Below the pieces are notes generated by a model that was not told the DNA's origin, did no database searches, and worked only from the letters and a program-made list of their open reading frames with translations. Both the position numbers and the translations under genes were made by a program. From the NCBI GenBank assembly GCA_964459465.1, contig CAYWLR010000005.1, positions 1 through 64,000 of the forward strand: a DNA stretch of 64,000 nt, given 5' to 3'. Within the stretch, counting starts at the first letter, position 1. The number at the start of each line of letters is the position of its first letter. Below, one piece after another: positions 40,110 through 49,593 of this stretch. This stretch comes from CALAMC01 sp964459465 (GTDB taxonomy: Bacteria; Zixibacteria; MSB-5A5; GN15; PGXB01).

Positions 40110-42536
40110 CTATTCTTCTTTCGCGACGCGGGCCACGTCTTTGAGCTGGTCGCCTTTGTCGAGGCTGATCAGTTTTACGCCCTGCGTGTTGCGGCTGATG
40201 ACTTTTATCTGTTTCACCTGCTGGCGGATGGTAATACCCTTCTTGGTTATCAATATCAATTCTTCGTCTTCCACCACTTCTTTCACGTCAATGACATGCC
40301 CGTTGCGTTCACTGGTTTTGATATTGATTATCCCTTTTCCCCCGCGGTTGGTCACCCGGTAATCCGCCACGTCGGTGCGTTTGCCGTAACCGTTTTCCGT
40401 CACGGTCAGAAGCGTGCTTTCGCGCTTAACCACGACCATGCCGACCACGAAATCGTCTTTACCCAGCGTGATGCCCTTGACACCATAGGCATTGCGGCCC
40501 ATGGGGCGGACTTTGTCTTCGGGGAATCGTATCGCCTGGCCTTTATGGGTGGCCAGGATGATATCATAAGTACCGTCGGTGATGGCCGCCTCGATGAGTT
40601 CATCGGTGTCGGGCAGGCTGGTGGCGATAATACCGTCGCGGCGCGGGTTGGAGAAATTATCGAGCGGAGTTTTCTTGATGACTCCCTTGCGGGTGGCCAT
40701 GACGACAAAGTGTTTGTCGTCGAAATCGCGGGCCCGGCAGAAGGCGGTGATTTTCTCGCCCTCTTTCAGATTGACCATGTTGACAATCGGCTTGCCCTTG
40801 GCGAGCCGTCCACCGGTCGGTATGGAATGTACCTTAACCCAGTACACCTGCCCTTTATTGGAGAAAAAGAGGATGTAGTCGTGGGTCGAGGCGATAAAGA
40901 GGTGCTCGGCGAAATCGGTTTCCTTGGTTTCGATGCCGATGACACCGCGTCCGCCCCGGTTCTGGCGGCGGTATGAGGTCACCGGCAGGCGTTTGACATA
41001 GCCCGAATGCGAGATGGTGATGACCATGTCCTCTTCGGCGATGAGGTCCTCGACGGTGAATTCTTCGGCTTCGTCCTGTATCTCCGTGCGGCGCTCGTCG
41101 GCGTACTTATTTTTGAGTTCATTGAGTTCGTCTTTGATGATTTTCATGCGGCGGGCTTTGGAGGCGAGGATACTGCGGAGTTCTTCGATAAGTTTGATGG
41201 TGGCGAGGTACTCCTCCTCTATTTTCTGGCGTTCCAAACCGGTCAGACGGGCCAGACGCATTTCGAGAATGGCATTAGCCTGTTTTTCGGACAGCTTGAA
41301 ATTTTTCATGAGTCCGTCGCGGGCCTCGGGGGTGTCCTTGGATTTTTTGATCAGCTCGATGACGGCGTCGATATTGTCCAGTGCGATTTTGTAGCCTTCG
41401 AGGATGTGGGCGCGTTCTTCGGCCTTTTTAAGGTCGAACTGGGTGCGGCGGACGACGACTTCGTGGCGGTGACGGATATATTCGGCCAGCATCTGTTTGA
41501 GGGTCAGGAAATTGGGGACGCCGTCGACCAGTGTCAGCATCATGACGCCGAAGGTCGACTGCATGAAGGTATTTTTATAAAGTTGATTAAGGATAATTTC
41601 CGGCTGGCCCTCGCGCTTAAGTTCGACCACGATTCTCATGCCGTCGCGGTCGGATTCATCGCGCAGGTCGGAAATCCCCTCGATTTTTTTATCGCGGACC
41701 AACTCGGCGATTTTTTCCAGAAGATTGGCCTTGTTGACCTGGAAGGGAATTTCGGTGATAATGATATTATCCTTGCCGTTTTTGTTTTTTTCAATCGCGG
41801 CGCGGGCGCGGACGATGATTCTTCCCCTGCCGGTTTCATAGGCCTCGCGGATTCCGGCTCGGCCGTTGATTATGCCGCCTGTCGGGAAATCCGGGCCCTG
41901 AACATATTCCATGAGCTCCATGTTGGTGATATCTTCATTATCGATAAGGGCGCAGGTGGCATCGGCGATTTCGCCCAAATTGTGTGGCGGGATATTGGAG
42001 GCCATGCCGACGGCTATGCCTGAGGTTCCGTTGCAGATCAGGTTGGGGAATTTGCCGGGAAGGACTTTCGGCTCCTGACGGGTTTCATCGTAGTTGGGCA
42101 TCATGTCGACCGTCTCTTTTTCGAGGTCGGCCAGCATTTCCATGGCAATCGGGGTCAGGCGAGCTTCGGTATAACGCATGGCCGCCGCACCGTCACCGTC
42201 GATCGACCCGAAATTCCCCTGTCCGTCCACGAGCGGGTAGCGCATATTGAAATCCTGGGCCATGCGCACCAGTGTCGGATAGACCACCTGTTCGCCGTGG
42301 GGGTGATAGTTACCCGATGTGTCGCCGGCGATTTTGGCGCATTTGCGGAAGGCCCGTCCGGGGGCCAGCTTGAGGTCGTTCATGGCCACCAGGATACGTC
42401 GGTTGGAAGGTTTGAGTCCATCACGCACGTCCGGCAGCGCCCGGTTGGTAATAACCGACATGGAGTAATCGAGATAGGAATGTTTCATCTCGTCTTCGAG
42501 ATTTATGGGGACGATTTTTTCGCGTTCGAGAGCCAT
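40110..42536 (-). CDS. gyrA: DNA gyrase subunit A
   Basis: GyrA with GyrB introduces negative supercoils. The catalytic tyrosine is Y122 in AAMRYTEARL, and the numbering is the same as in E. coli up to here. The coiled-coil and C-terminal beta-pinwheel domains are complete; the GyrA-box-like motif is SYRRQNRGGRGVIG, and a second similar motif is YRVTNRGGKGIIN. The quinolone-pocket region reads HPHGEQVVYPTLVRMAQ, so residues 82, 83, 84 and 87 are E, Q, V and P instead of D, S, A and D. The length of 808 residues is normal. AAAGGA precedes the ATG. gyrB is not in the window. ParC is an alternative but the box favours GyrA. Confidence 0.95.
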   Translation of the reverse strand: MALEREKIVPINLEDEMKHSYLDYSMSVITNRALPDVRDGLKPSNRRILVAMNDLKLAPGRAFRKCAKIAGDTSGNYHPHGEQVVYPTLVRMAQDFNMRYPLVDGQGNFGSIDGDGAAAMRYTEARLTPIAMEMLADLEKETVDMMPNYDETRQEPKVLPGKFPNLICNGTSGIAVGMASNIPPHNLGEIADATCALIDNEDITNMELMEYVQGPDFPTGGIINGRAGIREAYETGRGRIIVRARAAIEKNKNGKDNIIITEIPFQVNKANLLEKIAELVRDKKIEGISDLRDESDRDGMRIVVELKREGQPEIILNQLYKNTFMQSTFGVMMLTLVDGVPNFLTLKQMLAEYIRHRHEVVVRRTQFDLKKAEERAHILEGYKIALDNIDAVIELIKKSKDTPEARDGLMKNFKLSEKQANAILEMRLARLTGLERQKIEEEYLATIKLIEELRSILASKARRMKIIKDELNELKNKYADERRTEIQDEAEEFTVEDLIAEEDMVITISHSGYVKRLPVTSYRRQNRGGRGVIGIETKETDFAEHLFIASTHDYILFFSNKGQVYWVKVHSIPTGGRLAKGKPIVNMVNLKEGEKITAFCRARDFDDKHFVVMATRKGVIKKTPLDNFSNPRRDGIIATSLPDTDELIEAAITDGTYDIILATHKGQAIRFPEDKVRPMGRNAYGVKGITLGKDDFVVGMVVVKRESTLLTVTENGYGKRTDVADYRVTNRGGKGIINIKTSERNGHVIDVKEVVEDEELILITKKGITIRQQVKQIKVISRNTQGVKLISLDKGDQLKDVARVAKEE

Positions 42537-42690
42537 AATTTATCCTTTTCCTTGACCAATATTCCAGCTTCTATACAGCGCCAAAAGATAAGAAAATTCA
42601 ACGCTTTTGGCAATGGCAGGGAGGGTCTTGACGGACATGAAATTGCCTGTTATATTAAACTATCATAATCACATTTCCGGGGGAGAAAAG

Positions 42691-43815
42691 ATGCGGATAT
42701 ATCAAAAGACTCTGGCGATAATTCTGATATTGGGCGGGCTATTGCCCTATTCTCAATTGGCATGGGCCCAGACTAAAGTCGGGTCAACGGCGGTCAATAC
42801 CCTGTCATGGCAAAACTCGGCCCGGACTAAGGCAATGGGGGGTTGTTCGGTAGCTTTGATTGACGCTCAATCGCAATTTTCCAACCCGGCGGCGATGGGT
42901 GTTTTTGCGCTTGATAATATTCTTGCGATAAACGTCGATAGCAAAACGCAAGGCGTTCCGGAAAGTGACATGGATGGAATAGTCTATAAAACCCGGAGCG
43001 TAATGGCGCGCCTGTTACCATATAGCGATGATTTGCTGGGCAATAACACCCGGTATGCAATAGCCGCGGGCTATACTTACAGCAGTATTGGATTTACGAT
43101 GACACAAACGGGCTATGAAGACTGGAACGGATCAGAGGGACTTGAGTTTAATTTGAAGGATTTTTACTATGAATATTCCGGCTCAATTGCCTTCCGCACC
43201 GGTCCGATTACCGCGGGAGCAGGGTACACGGAAAAGAAGGTAAGTCAAGACTTCCCGGGAATAACGTATAAAAGTCATTGTTATGATATTGGTGTACTTG
43301 CCTCGTTGCAGTTGATGCGTTCACCGCTAAATGAAAATAAGGCGACATTCGATGCGGCGGTATCTTTTGGATATGTCAGGGCGAATGTCGGTTCCATAAC
43401 TTTATTGAGCGGAACGTATGATTTCCCCAAGACCAATATAATGGGCATATCGGCGTGGCTTGGATACAAAAACGGGCGGAATATCAACCTGGCTTTTATG
43501 CCCGCTTTCCAGTTCGAGACTTTTGAAGAAGAAGGCCGTCGCGACATAAAAAGGTTTGGGCTTGAAGCCGGTTTCGACGAGGCCATATTCGGGCGCATCG
43601 GATACAGCATAGATGAGTTCGGCGACGAAAGCCCGGTGACTTTTGGCTTTGGTCTTTCGTCGCGCGGTCTTTATAACAATATTCTATATCCTTCAAAAAA
43701 GGACACAAATCCGGGCGGTTTTCTTGCCAAACTTGACATAAGATTTGACTATGCCCGATCGCGGCTGGCATTTTTTGAAAAGACGAATTTTTATCATATT
43801 AGCCTATCGCTTTAG
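42691..43815 (+). CDS. PorV/UPF0164-like outer-membrane beta-barrel protein
   Basis: A signal peptide (MRIYQKTLAIILILGGLLPY, cleaved after AWA) is followed by the motif SARTKAMGGCSVALIDAQSQ then FSNPAAMGV, typical of PorV/PorQ/UPF0164-type outer-membrane proteins in the FCB group. The rest is rich in alternating aromatic and small residues, as in a transmembrane beta-barrel. The family includes type 9 secretion components, but the PorV function is not implied here because no other secretion gene is present. GGGGGAG before the ATG at 42691 fixes the start. It is divergent from gyrA. Confidence 0.7.
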   Translation: MRIYQKTLAIILILGGLLPYSQLAWAQTKVGSTAVNTLSWQNSARTKAMGGCSVALIDAQSQFSNPAAMGVFALDNILAINVDSKTQGVPESDMDGIVYKTRSVMARLLPYSDDLLGNNTRYAIAAGYTYSSIGFTMTQTGYEDWNGSEGLEFNLKDFYYEYSGSIAFRTGPITAGAGYTEKKVSQDFPGITYKSHCYDIGVLASLQLMRSPLNENKATFDAAVSFGYVRANVGSITLLSGTYDFPKTNIMGISAWLGYKNGRNINLAFMPAFQFETFEEEGRRDIKRFGLEAGFDEAIFGRIGYSIDEFGDESPVTFGFGLSSRGLYNNILYPSKKDTNPGGFLAKLDIRFDYARSRLAFFEKTNFYHISLSL

Positions 43816-43992
43816 CTGGACGCAATTGGGGACTGCAAAAATAATCATTTTCGGTTGTGTTCCCAACCTTTTCCTCCGAAAATATTAAAAAGGGACTGGA
43901 CAAATGCGCAATTTGGCGTATTTTATAGGGCTTGGTCGGAAGGAATATTTCCGGCCCGTATGAATTGAAAAAAAGACAAGGAGAATATAGAG

Positions 43993-44175
43993 ATGGCCAA
44001 GAAATCTGGCGGCAAGGGAAAAAACAAGAATGTCGTGATCATCAAATTGAGATCGACGGAAAGCCCGTACACCTATTCGATGAAAAAGAACAAGCGCAAC
44101 AATCCCGACCGTATGCAGATAAAGAAATATGATCCGGTCGTGAAAAAGCACGTTCTTTTCAAAGAAAGCCGTTAA
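43993..44175 (+). CDS. rpmG: 50S ribosomal protein L33
   Basis: A 60-residue, very basic protein with the L33 pattern VVIIKLRSTESPYTYSMKKN then KYDPVVKKHVLFKESR. The CxxC pairs of the zinc-binding form are absent, so this is the zinc-free type. A longer N-terminal extension (MAKKSGGKGKNKN) precedes the fold. AAGGAG lies upstream. It stands alone with its own terminator. Confidence 0.92.
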   Translation: MAKKSGGKGKNKNVVIIKLRSTESPYTYSMKKNKRNNPDRMQIKKYDPVVKKHVLFKESR

Positions 44176-44232
44176 TTCATTCTACGATTTAATAGCGCAT
44201 GTTTCCGTGATGGGAAACGGCGCTGGATTCGA

Positions 44233-44260
44233 ACCGATACTTCATGGTATCGGTTTTTTT
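44233..44260 (+). terminator. Terminator of rpmG
   Basis: ACCGATAC and GTATCGGT form an 8-bp stem with a 6-base loop, followed by seven T residues. Confidence 0.85.
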
Positions 44261-44798
44261 ATGACTTCGCCGTTTCGGCTTTATTGACGGCCGCGCCGGT
44301 GGTGCGGTTGATGGCCGCCACGAGGGGTGGAATGATAATAAGCTGGACAAGTATTCCCGGCCAGCCGGCCAGCATGGCTCCACCGGCGGCGATAAATTGT
44401 ACCGGCCCGTAGGGCAGGGCCATAAACAATCCCAGCACGGCCAATCCCAGTGCGAAGGCCAATCGGCCGACAATCATGGCCGCAATCAGCGAAATATAGA
44501 TATTCAATTTGAGTTTATTGTATGTCAGACCCGCGACCAGGGCGTACATAGGCAGTTCCAGCGTCATGAGCGGCACGGCATAAGTCGGCGGCATACCGGT
44601 CATCAGGTATGACAGAACCGGCGACATCAACCCCACCAGGACTCCATACGCCGGGCCCATGGCCATGGCGCACACCAGTACCGGCAGATGCATTGGCAGA
44701 AACATGCGTCCCCCCAACCCGGTCAGGTGAAAACCATAGGGTAGTGCCAGCGCGATGGCCAGATAAAGAGCCGTGTGGGTTATTTGCCGGTGGGTCAA
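44259..44798 (-). CDS. ECF transporter S component
   Basis: A 179-residue, strongly hydrophobic protein with about six membrane segments. The MFLPMHLPVLVCAMAMGPAY and MSPVLSYLMTGMPPTYAVPL segments match the ECF_trnsprt family (PF12822), substrate-binding subunits of vitamin importers. The ligand cannot be read, and no EcfA/EcfT genes or riboswitch lie beside it. A TTG start at 44798, one base after the upstream methyltransferase stop (TGATTTG), is the only start that keeps the first membrane segment; translation is probably coupled. Confidence 0.8.
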   Translation of the reverse strand: MTHRQITHTALYLAIALALPYGFHLTGLGGRMFLPMHLPVLVCAMAMGPAYGVLVGLMSPVLSYLMTGMPPTYAVPLMTLELPMYALVAGLTYNKLKLNIYISLIAAMIVGRLAFALGLAVLGLFMALPYGPVQFIAAGGAMLAGWPGILVQLIIIPPLVAAINRTTGAAVNKAETAKS

Positions 44799-44799
44799 A

Positions 44800-45402
44800 T
44801 CAGGCCTTGACGCCCTGGGCCAGGTACAGCCCGGGGTGATCGGTTATTTTAACATGGATAAAGCCGCCGTTGCTGAATAAGTCCAGCATATCTTCGTGAG
44901 CCGGGAGACGGTCCTGGGCGATGGGGCCGCCCATCTGCTGGTGCTGTTCTTCGAGCTCCGACGACGACACCAGATGAATCACATAAAAACGGCCGCCCGG
45001 CTTGAGAATGCGGGCCGCTTCCTCCATAGCCCGTTTCTGATTGCTAAAATGCGCAAAGGCGGCAAAAGTCAGGGCAATATCAAAAGCATTGCTTTTAAGC
45101 GGCAGGTCTTCGACGTCGCCATCGACGGTGTAAATATTCTCGAAGGGGAAATTCATGCGGGCCTTTTGAAGCATCCTTGAGCAGAAGTCCACGCCGACAA
45201 TAATGCCATTCGGCCCGATGCGGCGGCGGATAATATCGAACATGACGCCGGTGCCACAGCCGAGGTCGGCGATTTTGTAGCCTTCGCGGAAATTAAAGGA
45301 ATCGATCAGGAATTCGAGGAGTTCGAGTTCCTCGGCGGTGAACATTTTGTCCCATTCCTCGACAAATTGTTCGAAATATTTGCGGCGTTCCGTGTCACTC
45401 AT
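44800..45402 (-). CDS. Class I SAM-dependent methyltransferase
   Basis: The protein (200 residues) has motif I IADLGCGTGVMFDIIRRRIG (about 43-62), the acidic loop VGVDFCSRML, and a UbiE/COQ5-like post-I motif NAFDIALTFAAFAHFSNQKR with ARILKPGGRFYVIHL (motif III). These are Methyltransf_11-type features. The substrate is unknown. It is directly upstream of the ECF S component with coupled translation, which may link the two (for example modification and uptake of the same cofactor), though this is speculative. Confidence 0.85.
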   Translation of the reverse strand: MSDTERRKYFEQFVEEWDKMFTAEELELLEFLIDSFNFREGYKIADLGCGTGVMFDIIRRRIGPNGIIVGVDFCSRMLQKARMNFPFENIYTVDGDVEDLPLKSNAFDIALTFAAFAHFSNQKRAMEEAARILKPGGRFYVIHLVSSSELEEQHQQMGGPIAQDRLPAHEDMLDLFSNGGFIHVKITDHPGLYLAQGVKA

Positions 45403-45435
45403 AGAAATTGAAAGTTATAAAGTCCGTTCCAATTG

Positions 45436-46290
45436 TCAAGCAATTAATAAATCGGGTGCGGGTATCCCGGCCAGTCTGGCGCGAGTTATTTTTATATAAT
45501 ACGGATCAATCTCGAATCCGATAAACTTCACCCCCAGTTTTCGGCAGGCCAACGCGGTGCTTCCGATACCCATGAAGGGGTCCAACACCAGAGTGTCGTC
45601 CGCAAAACCATGGAGGCGGATGCAATTTTCGGCCAGTTGCGGGGGAAATGAAGCCGGATGCGGGCGGTCGGTGCGGCGGTTTTGGATCGTTTCATACGGG
45701 ATAAACCAGCAATTGCCGCGGCAACGTATCCGGGCCCGTCCGTTTTTCCAGCGCTTGATATTGGTGCTATCTTTATAAGGAACACCCAGAGCCAGTCGGT
45801 CGAGCGGAACGCTTCCGGTTTTGGTCAGGTGAAAGATATATTCATGAGTGTCGTTGAGAAAACGGGGGCTGTTGATCGGTTTGTAATGTCCGACATTTAT
45901 TTCGGTTTTTTGGTCATAGCTGTCGGCATCGATGTATATCGATTTCACCCAATGAATGACGTTCTGGAGTTTGAATTCGGTCTGCAATTGTTGCAGAACT
46001 TGAAAGGGGATTTCCGGCTGGGTCGGTTTTGACCCGATATTCAAAAAAAGTGAGCCGTCATCTTTTAATACTCGTTTAACGGCCCGGCCCCAATCGGATA
46101 GCCAGCACAGGTATTCCTCCATCGGCCGCCGGTCGTCATAGTGCCCATACGCTATCCCAATATTATAGGGTGGCGACGTAACTACCACGTCGACTGTAGC
46201 CGCCTCAATCTTTTGAGCCATCCCCTTAAGGCAATCCTGCCGGTGGATACGAATGGCGGGCTCGGTTTTAATCGTCAGTTTGCGCCGCAT
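45436..46290 (-). CDS. Orphan DNA methyltransferase (SPPY, beta-class)
   Basis: A 284-residue DNA amino-methyltransferase. Motif IV is SPPY at residues 39-42, typical of N4-cytosine (also some N6-adenine) enzymes, preceded by VDVVVT. The SAM-binding motif I, LDPFMGIGSTALACRKLG, is near the C-terminus (about 235-252) with the ligand-contact FIGFEID after it. The order IV then I is the beta-class arrangement. A central basic region, WKNGRARIRCRGNCWFIPYE, probably contacts DNA. No restriction endonuclease is adjacent, so it looks like a solitary methyltransferase. Confidence 0.88.
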   Translation of the reverse strand: MRRKLTIKTEPAIRIHRQDCLKGMAQKIEAATVDVVVTSPPYNIGIAYGHYDDRRPMEEYLCWLSDWGRAVKRVLKDDGSLFLNIGSKPTQPEIPFQVLQQLQTEFKLQNVIHWVKSIYIDADSYDQKTEINVGHYKPINSPRFLNDTHEYIFHLTKTGSVPLDRLALGVPYKDSTNIKRWKNGRARIRCRGNCWFIPYETIQNRRTDRPHPASFPPQLAENCIRLHGFADDTLVLDPFMGIGSTALACRKLGVKFIGFEIDPYYIKITRARLAGIPAPDLLIA

Positions 46291-46460
46291 TAAAAGTTAA
46301 TATAAGAATAAGCGGTCGAATTTGAAATATGTGATTCAGCCGTAGCATTGTATCAATTAAATATTCCAAAAATATTGGCCTGATTTGGAGGCGTTTAATT
46401 ATATTACGGGTTACGCCGTTTTGGGGCACACGGGCCATTTAATGACGTTTACAGGGAAAT

Positions 46461-49289
46461 ATGGCTGAAAACAACTATATCATAATAAAGGGGGCCCGGC
46501 AGCACAATCTCAAGAATATTGATTTGAAGCTGCCGCGCAATAATCTAATCGTTATCACCGGACTTTCCGGTTCGGGTAAATCATCGCTGGCTTTTGATAC
46601 CATATATGCCGAGGGGCAGCGGCGGTTCGTAGAATCGCTATCGGCCTATGCCCGCCAGTTTCTGGGATTGATGGACAAGCCGGACGTGGATTTGATAGAC
46701 GGCCTCTCCCCGGCCATATCCATCGAGCAGAAAGGGGCTTCCAAAAACCCGCGCTCGACAGTTGGCACGGTAACGGAAATATATGATTATTTGCGGCTGC
46801 TTTTTGCCCGAATCGGGGTGCGGCATTGTGTCAAATGCGGCAAGCCGATTACCCGGCAGACGGTTCAGGACATTGTCGATTCCGTCCTGTCATTCGAGGC
46901 GGGGACGCGGCTGATGGTGCTGGCCCCGCTGGTGAAGGGTCGCAAAGGCGAGCACCGGGACGTTATCGAAAACGCCCGCAAGGAAGGTTTTATCCGGTTG
47001 CGCATCGACGGCGAAATTGTCGAAAGCGACGGCGATATCAACCTCAAGAAAAATATCAAACACACTATTGATATTGTCGTGGATCGGCTGGTGGTCAAAG
47101 ACAGCTCCCTGCAACGCCTGACCGACTCGGTGGAAACGGCGATAAAGGCTTCCGGCGGTCGGGTGCTGATCAATATTAAGGGTGAAGATCTTTTATTTTC
47201 CGAGCAATTCGCGTGTGCCGACTGCAATATCAGCTATGAGGAACTGGCGCCACGGATGTTTTCGTTCAATTCGCCTTATGGCGCCTGCCCGAAGTGTTCC
47301 GGTCTCGGCAGTATCATGGAAATAAGTCCCGAACTGGTCGTGCCCGACCCCTCGCTGTCCCTGGGACAGGGGGCCATTAAACCGTGGGGCTCCGAAATGG
47401 CCAACTGGTACCGGACCATGCTCAAGGCGCTGGCCAAGCATTATGATTTCAAATTCACGACGCCGTTCGACAAACTCCCGGACAACGTGCAAAAGATCAT
47501 TCTTCACGGGTCAGGGAAGGAAGAAATGATGTTTGAATATGTCCGCTCCGACGGGCGCGGCATGATGAACTACAATGGAACGTTTGAAGGGGTCATTCCC
47601 AACCTGGAGCGGCGATACCGCCAGACGACGTCATCGGGCGTGCGGCAGTGGATCGAGCAGTTCATGTCGATCAGCACCTGTCCCGACTGCGGCGGCAGTC
47701 GTCTGCGGCCGGAGGCTCTGTCGGTCATAATCAATCGTGAAACGATCGACACGGTGACGGCCATGTCGATATCGCGCGCCCGGGAATTTTTCGCCGGCCT
47801 TAAATTATCCAAAAAGCAGGAGCTGATTGCACGCCAGGTTCTCAAGGAAATCAACAGCCGTCTGGAGTTTCTGGATAACGTCGGGGTCGGATACCTGACG
47901 CTGAACCGTGCCACGGCGTCGCTGTCGGGCGGCGAATCGCAGAGGATTCGTCTGGCCACGCAGATCGGGTCGCGGCTGGTAGGGGTCATGTATGTTCTTG
48001 ACGAGCCTTCCATTGGTCTGCATCAGCGTGATAACCGGATGTTGCTGGAAACGTTGTGTGAATTACGAGATTTGGGCAATACCGTAATTGTCGTCGAACA
48101 CGACCGCGAGACGATTTTACAGGCCGACTACGTGGTTGACCTCGGTCCCGGCGCCGGGAAGCAGGGCGGTGAGGTAGTCGTCGCCGGAACGCCGGATCAG
48201 ATCATGCGCCACAAGAAGTCGCTGACCGGAGCTTATCTGGCCCAACGCAAGAACATCGAAATACCGAACCAGCGGCGCTCTCCCAACGGCAAGTATATCG
48301 TTTTAAAGGGCGCCTCGGGCAATAATCTCAAGAAGCTTGAAATCGACATTCCACTGGGTGTCTTTAATGTCGTCACGGGGGTATCGGGGTCGGGTAAATC
48401 GACATTGATTAACGAAACGTTGTATCGCATTCTTGCCCGGAAGTTTTACAATGCGCGCACGGTGCCGTTGCCGTATGAATCGATCGAGGGGCTGGAACAT
48501 ATCGACAAAGTGGTCGATATCGACCAGTCGCCGATCGGGCGCACGCCGCGGTCCAACCCGGCCACGTATACCGGCGTTTTCACTTTTATCCGGGATTTAT
48601 TCGCCCGGTTGCCGGAGTCGCGCATGCGGGGTTATCGGCCGGGCCGTTTTTCTTTCAATGTGAAGGGCGGGCGGTGCGAGACTTGTGAAGGCGACGGTAT
48701 CATCAAGATTGAAATGCACTTTTTGCCCGACGTCTATGTCCCCTGCGAGGCCTGTAAAGGTCAGCGGTTCAACCGGGAAACGTTGGAGGTGAAGTACAAG
48801 GGCAAATCGATCGCCGACGTCCTCGACATGACGGTCGAAGAGGCTCTGGGCTTTTTCGAGAGCATTCCGCCCATACGCCGCAAGCTTCTGACCCTCCAAA
48901 GGGTCGGACTGGGCTATATACATCTCGGGCAGCAGGCGACGACGTTATCGGGCGGGGAGGCGCAGCGGGTCAAGCTGGCCACCGAGCTGTCCAAAACAGC
49001 GACCGGGTCGACATTATACATCCTCGATGAGCCGACGACCGGTTTGCATTTCGAGGACATCCGCATGCTTTTGACGGTTCTCAACGAACTGGTCGACCGG
49101 GGCAATACGGTGCTGGTCATAGAACACAATCTCGACGTCATCAAGACGGCCGACCATATCATCGACATCGGCCCCGAAGGCGGTGACCGCGGGGGCGCCA
49201 TAATCGCCGTCGGCACGCCCGAACAGGTTGCGGGGGTCGATAATTCATACACGGGTCAGTTCCTCAAACGGGAATTCGGCGCTTCTTAA
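46461..49289 (+). CDS. uvrA: Excinuclease ABC subunit A
   Basis: UvrA recognises bulky DNA damage in nucleotide excision repair. It has two ATPase halves: Walker A ITGLSGSGKSSLAFDT near 32-47 and VTGVSGSGKSTLINET near 636-651, and signatures LSGGESQRIRLA and LSGGEAQRVKLA. Zinc-finger cysteines are present (CADCNISYEELAPRMFSFNS with CPKC; CETCEGDG with CEACKGQ). The 942-residue length is standard. AGGGA precedes the ATG. The gene stands alone; uvrB and uvrC are outside the window. Confidence 0.98.
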   Translation: MAENNYIIIKGARQHNLKNIDLKLPRNNLIVITGLSGSGKSSLAFDTIYAEGQRRFVESLSAYARQFLGLMDKPDVDLIDGLSPAISIEQKGASKNPRSTVGTVTEIYDYLRLLFARIGVRHCVKCGKPITRQTVQDIVDSVLSFEAGTRLMVLAPLVKGRKGEHRDVIENARKEGFIRLRIDGEIVESDGDINLKKNIKHTIDIVVDRLVVKDSSLQRLTDSVETAIKASGGRVLINIKGEDLLFSEQFACADCNISYEELAPRMFSFNSPYGACPKCSGLGSIMEISPELVVPDPSLSLGQGAIKPWGSEMANWYRTMLKALAKHYDFKFTTPFDKLPDNVQKIILHGSGKEEMMFEYVRSDGRGMMNYNGTFEGVIPNLERRYRQTTSSGVRQWIEQFMSISTCPDCGGSRLRPEALSVIINRETIDTVTAMSISRAREFFAGLKLSKKQELIARQVLKEINSRLEFLDNVGVGYLTLNRATASLSGGESQRIRLATQIGSRLVGVMYVLDEPSIGLHQRDNRMLLETLCELRDLGNTVIVVEHDRETILQADYVVDLGPGAGKQGGEVVVAGTPDQIMRHKKSLTGAYLAQRKNIEIPNQRRSPNGKYIVLKGASGNNLKKLEIDIPLGVFNVVTGVSGSGKSTLINETLYRILARKFYNARTVPLPYESIEGLEHIDKVVDIDQSPIGRTPRSNPATYTGVFTFIRDLFARLPESRMRGYRPGRFSFNVKGGRCETCEGDGIIKIEMHFLPDVYVPCEACKGQRFNRETLEVKYKGKSIADVLDMTVEEALGFFESIPPIRRKLLTLQRVGLGYIHLGQQATTLSGGEAQRVKLATELSKTATGSTLYILDEPTTGLHFEDIRMLLTVLNELVDRGNTVLVIEHNLDVIKTADHIIDIGPEGGDRGGAIIAVGTPEQVAGVDNSYTGQFLKREFGAS

Positions 49290-49593
49290 TGATTTGATGC
49301 TGGGCCGGAGTCACGAGTCATGCATCGAAGATTGACATGCCGCCCAGTTTTTTTGGCGAAACGAGATCATTATTTTTTTTATTTTATTATTATTTTTTTC
49401 TTGCACTAACATTTCAACATTTCTATCCTTTTGTCGATAAAGCAAATGGAGTGCAACAAAGGGTTTGGTCACGAGACTTTCAGCAACGTAAGTTGTACTT
49501 AACATGGAATGAAAGCAGAGACATTCGGTACCACGAAAAATTAACGAACCGAAATAAACCCGATTAAACCAACCTCCAATGAAAGGAGACGGC
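49290..49593. other. AT-rich gap with possible long 5' leader
   Basis: About 300 bases without a gene. It contains a T/A-rich tract (49370-49400), a promoter-like sequence at 49401-49429, and then about 160 bases before the histone-like gene. I see no clear riboswitch. Confidence 0.5.
49401..49429 (+). promoter_or_regulatory. Candidate promoter for the histone-H1-like gene
   Basis: TTGCAC (49401-49406), a 17-base spacer, then TATCCT (49424-49429), behind an AT tract that could act as an UP element. It implies a 5' leader of roughly 160 bases. Confidence 0.45.

Noticed and set aside
42691..43815. Assignment of the barrel protein to type 9 secretion (PorV proper)
   Set aside because: Only the generic N-terminal motif is shared; no other por/gld/spr gene is in the window, so I keep the general family name.
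44215..44245. tRNA-like T-loop sequence (GGATTCGAACC) after rpmG
   Set aside because: Flanking bases do not form a T-arm or an acceptor stem on either strand; the downstream part is the rpmG terminator.
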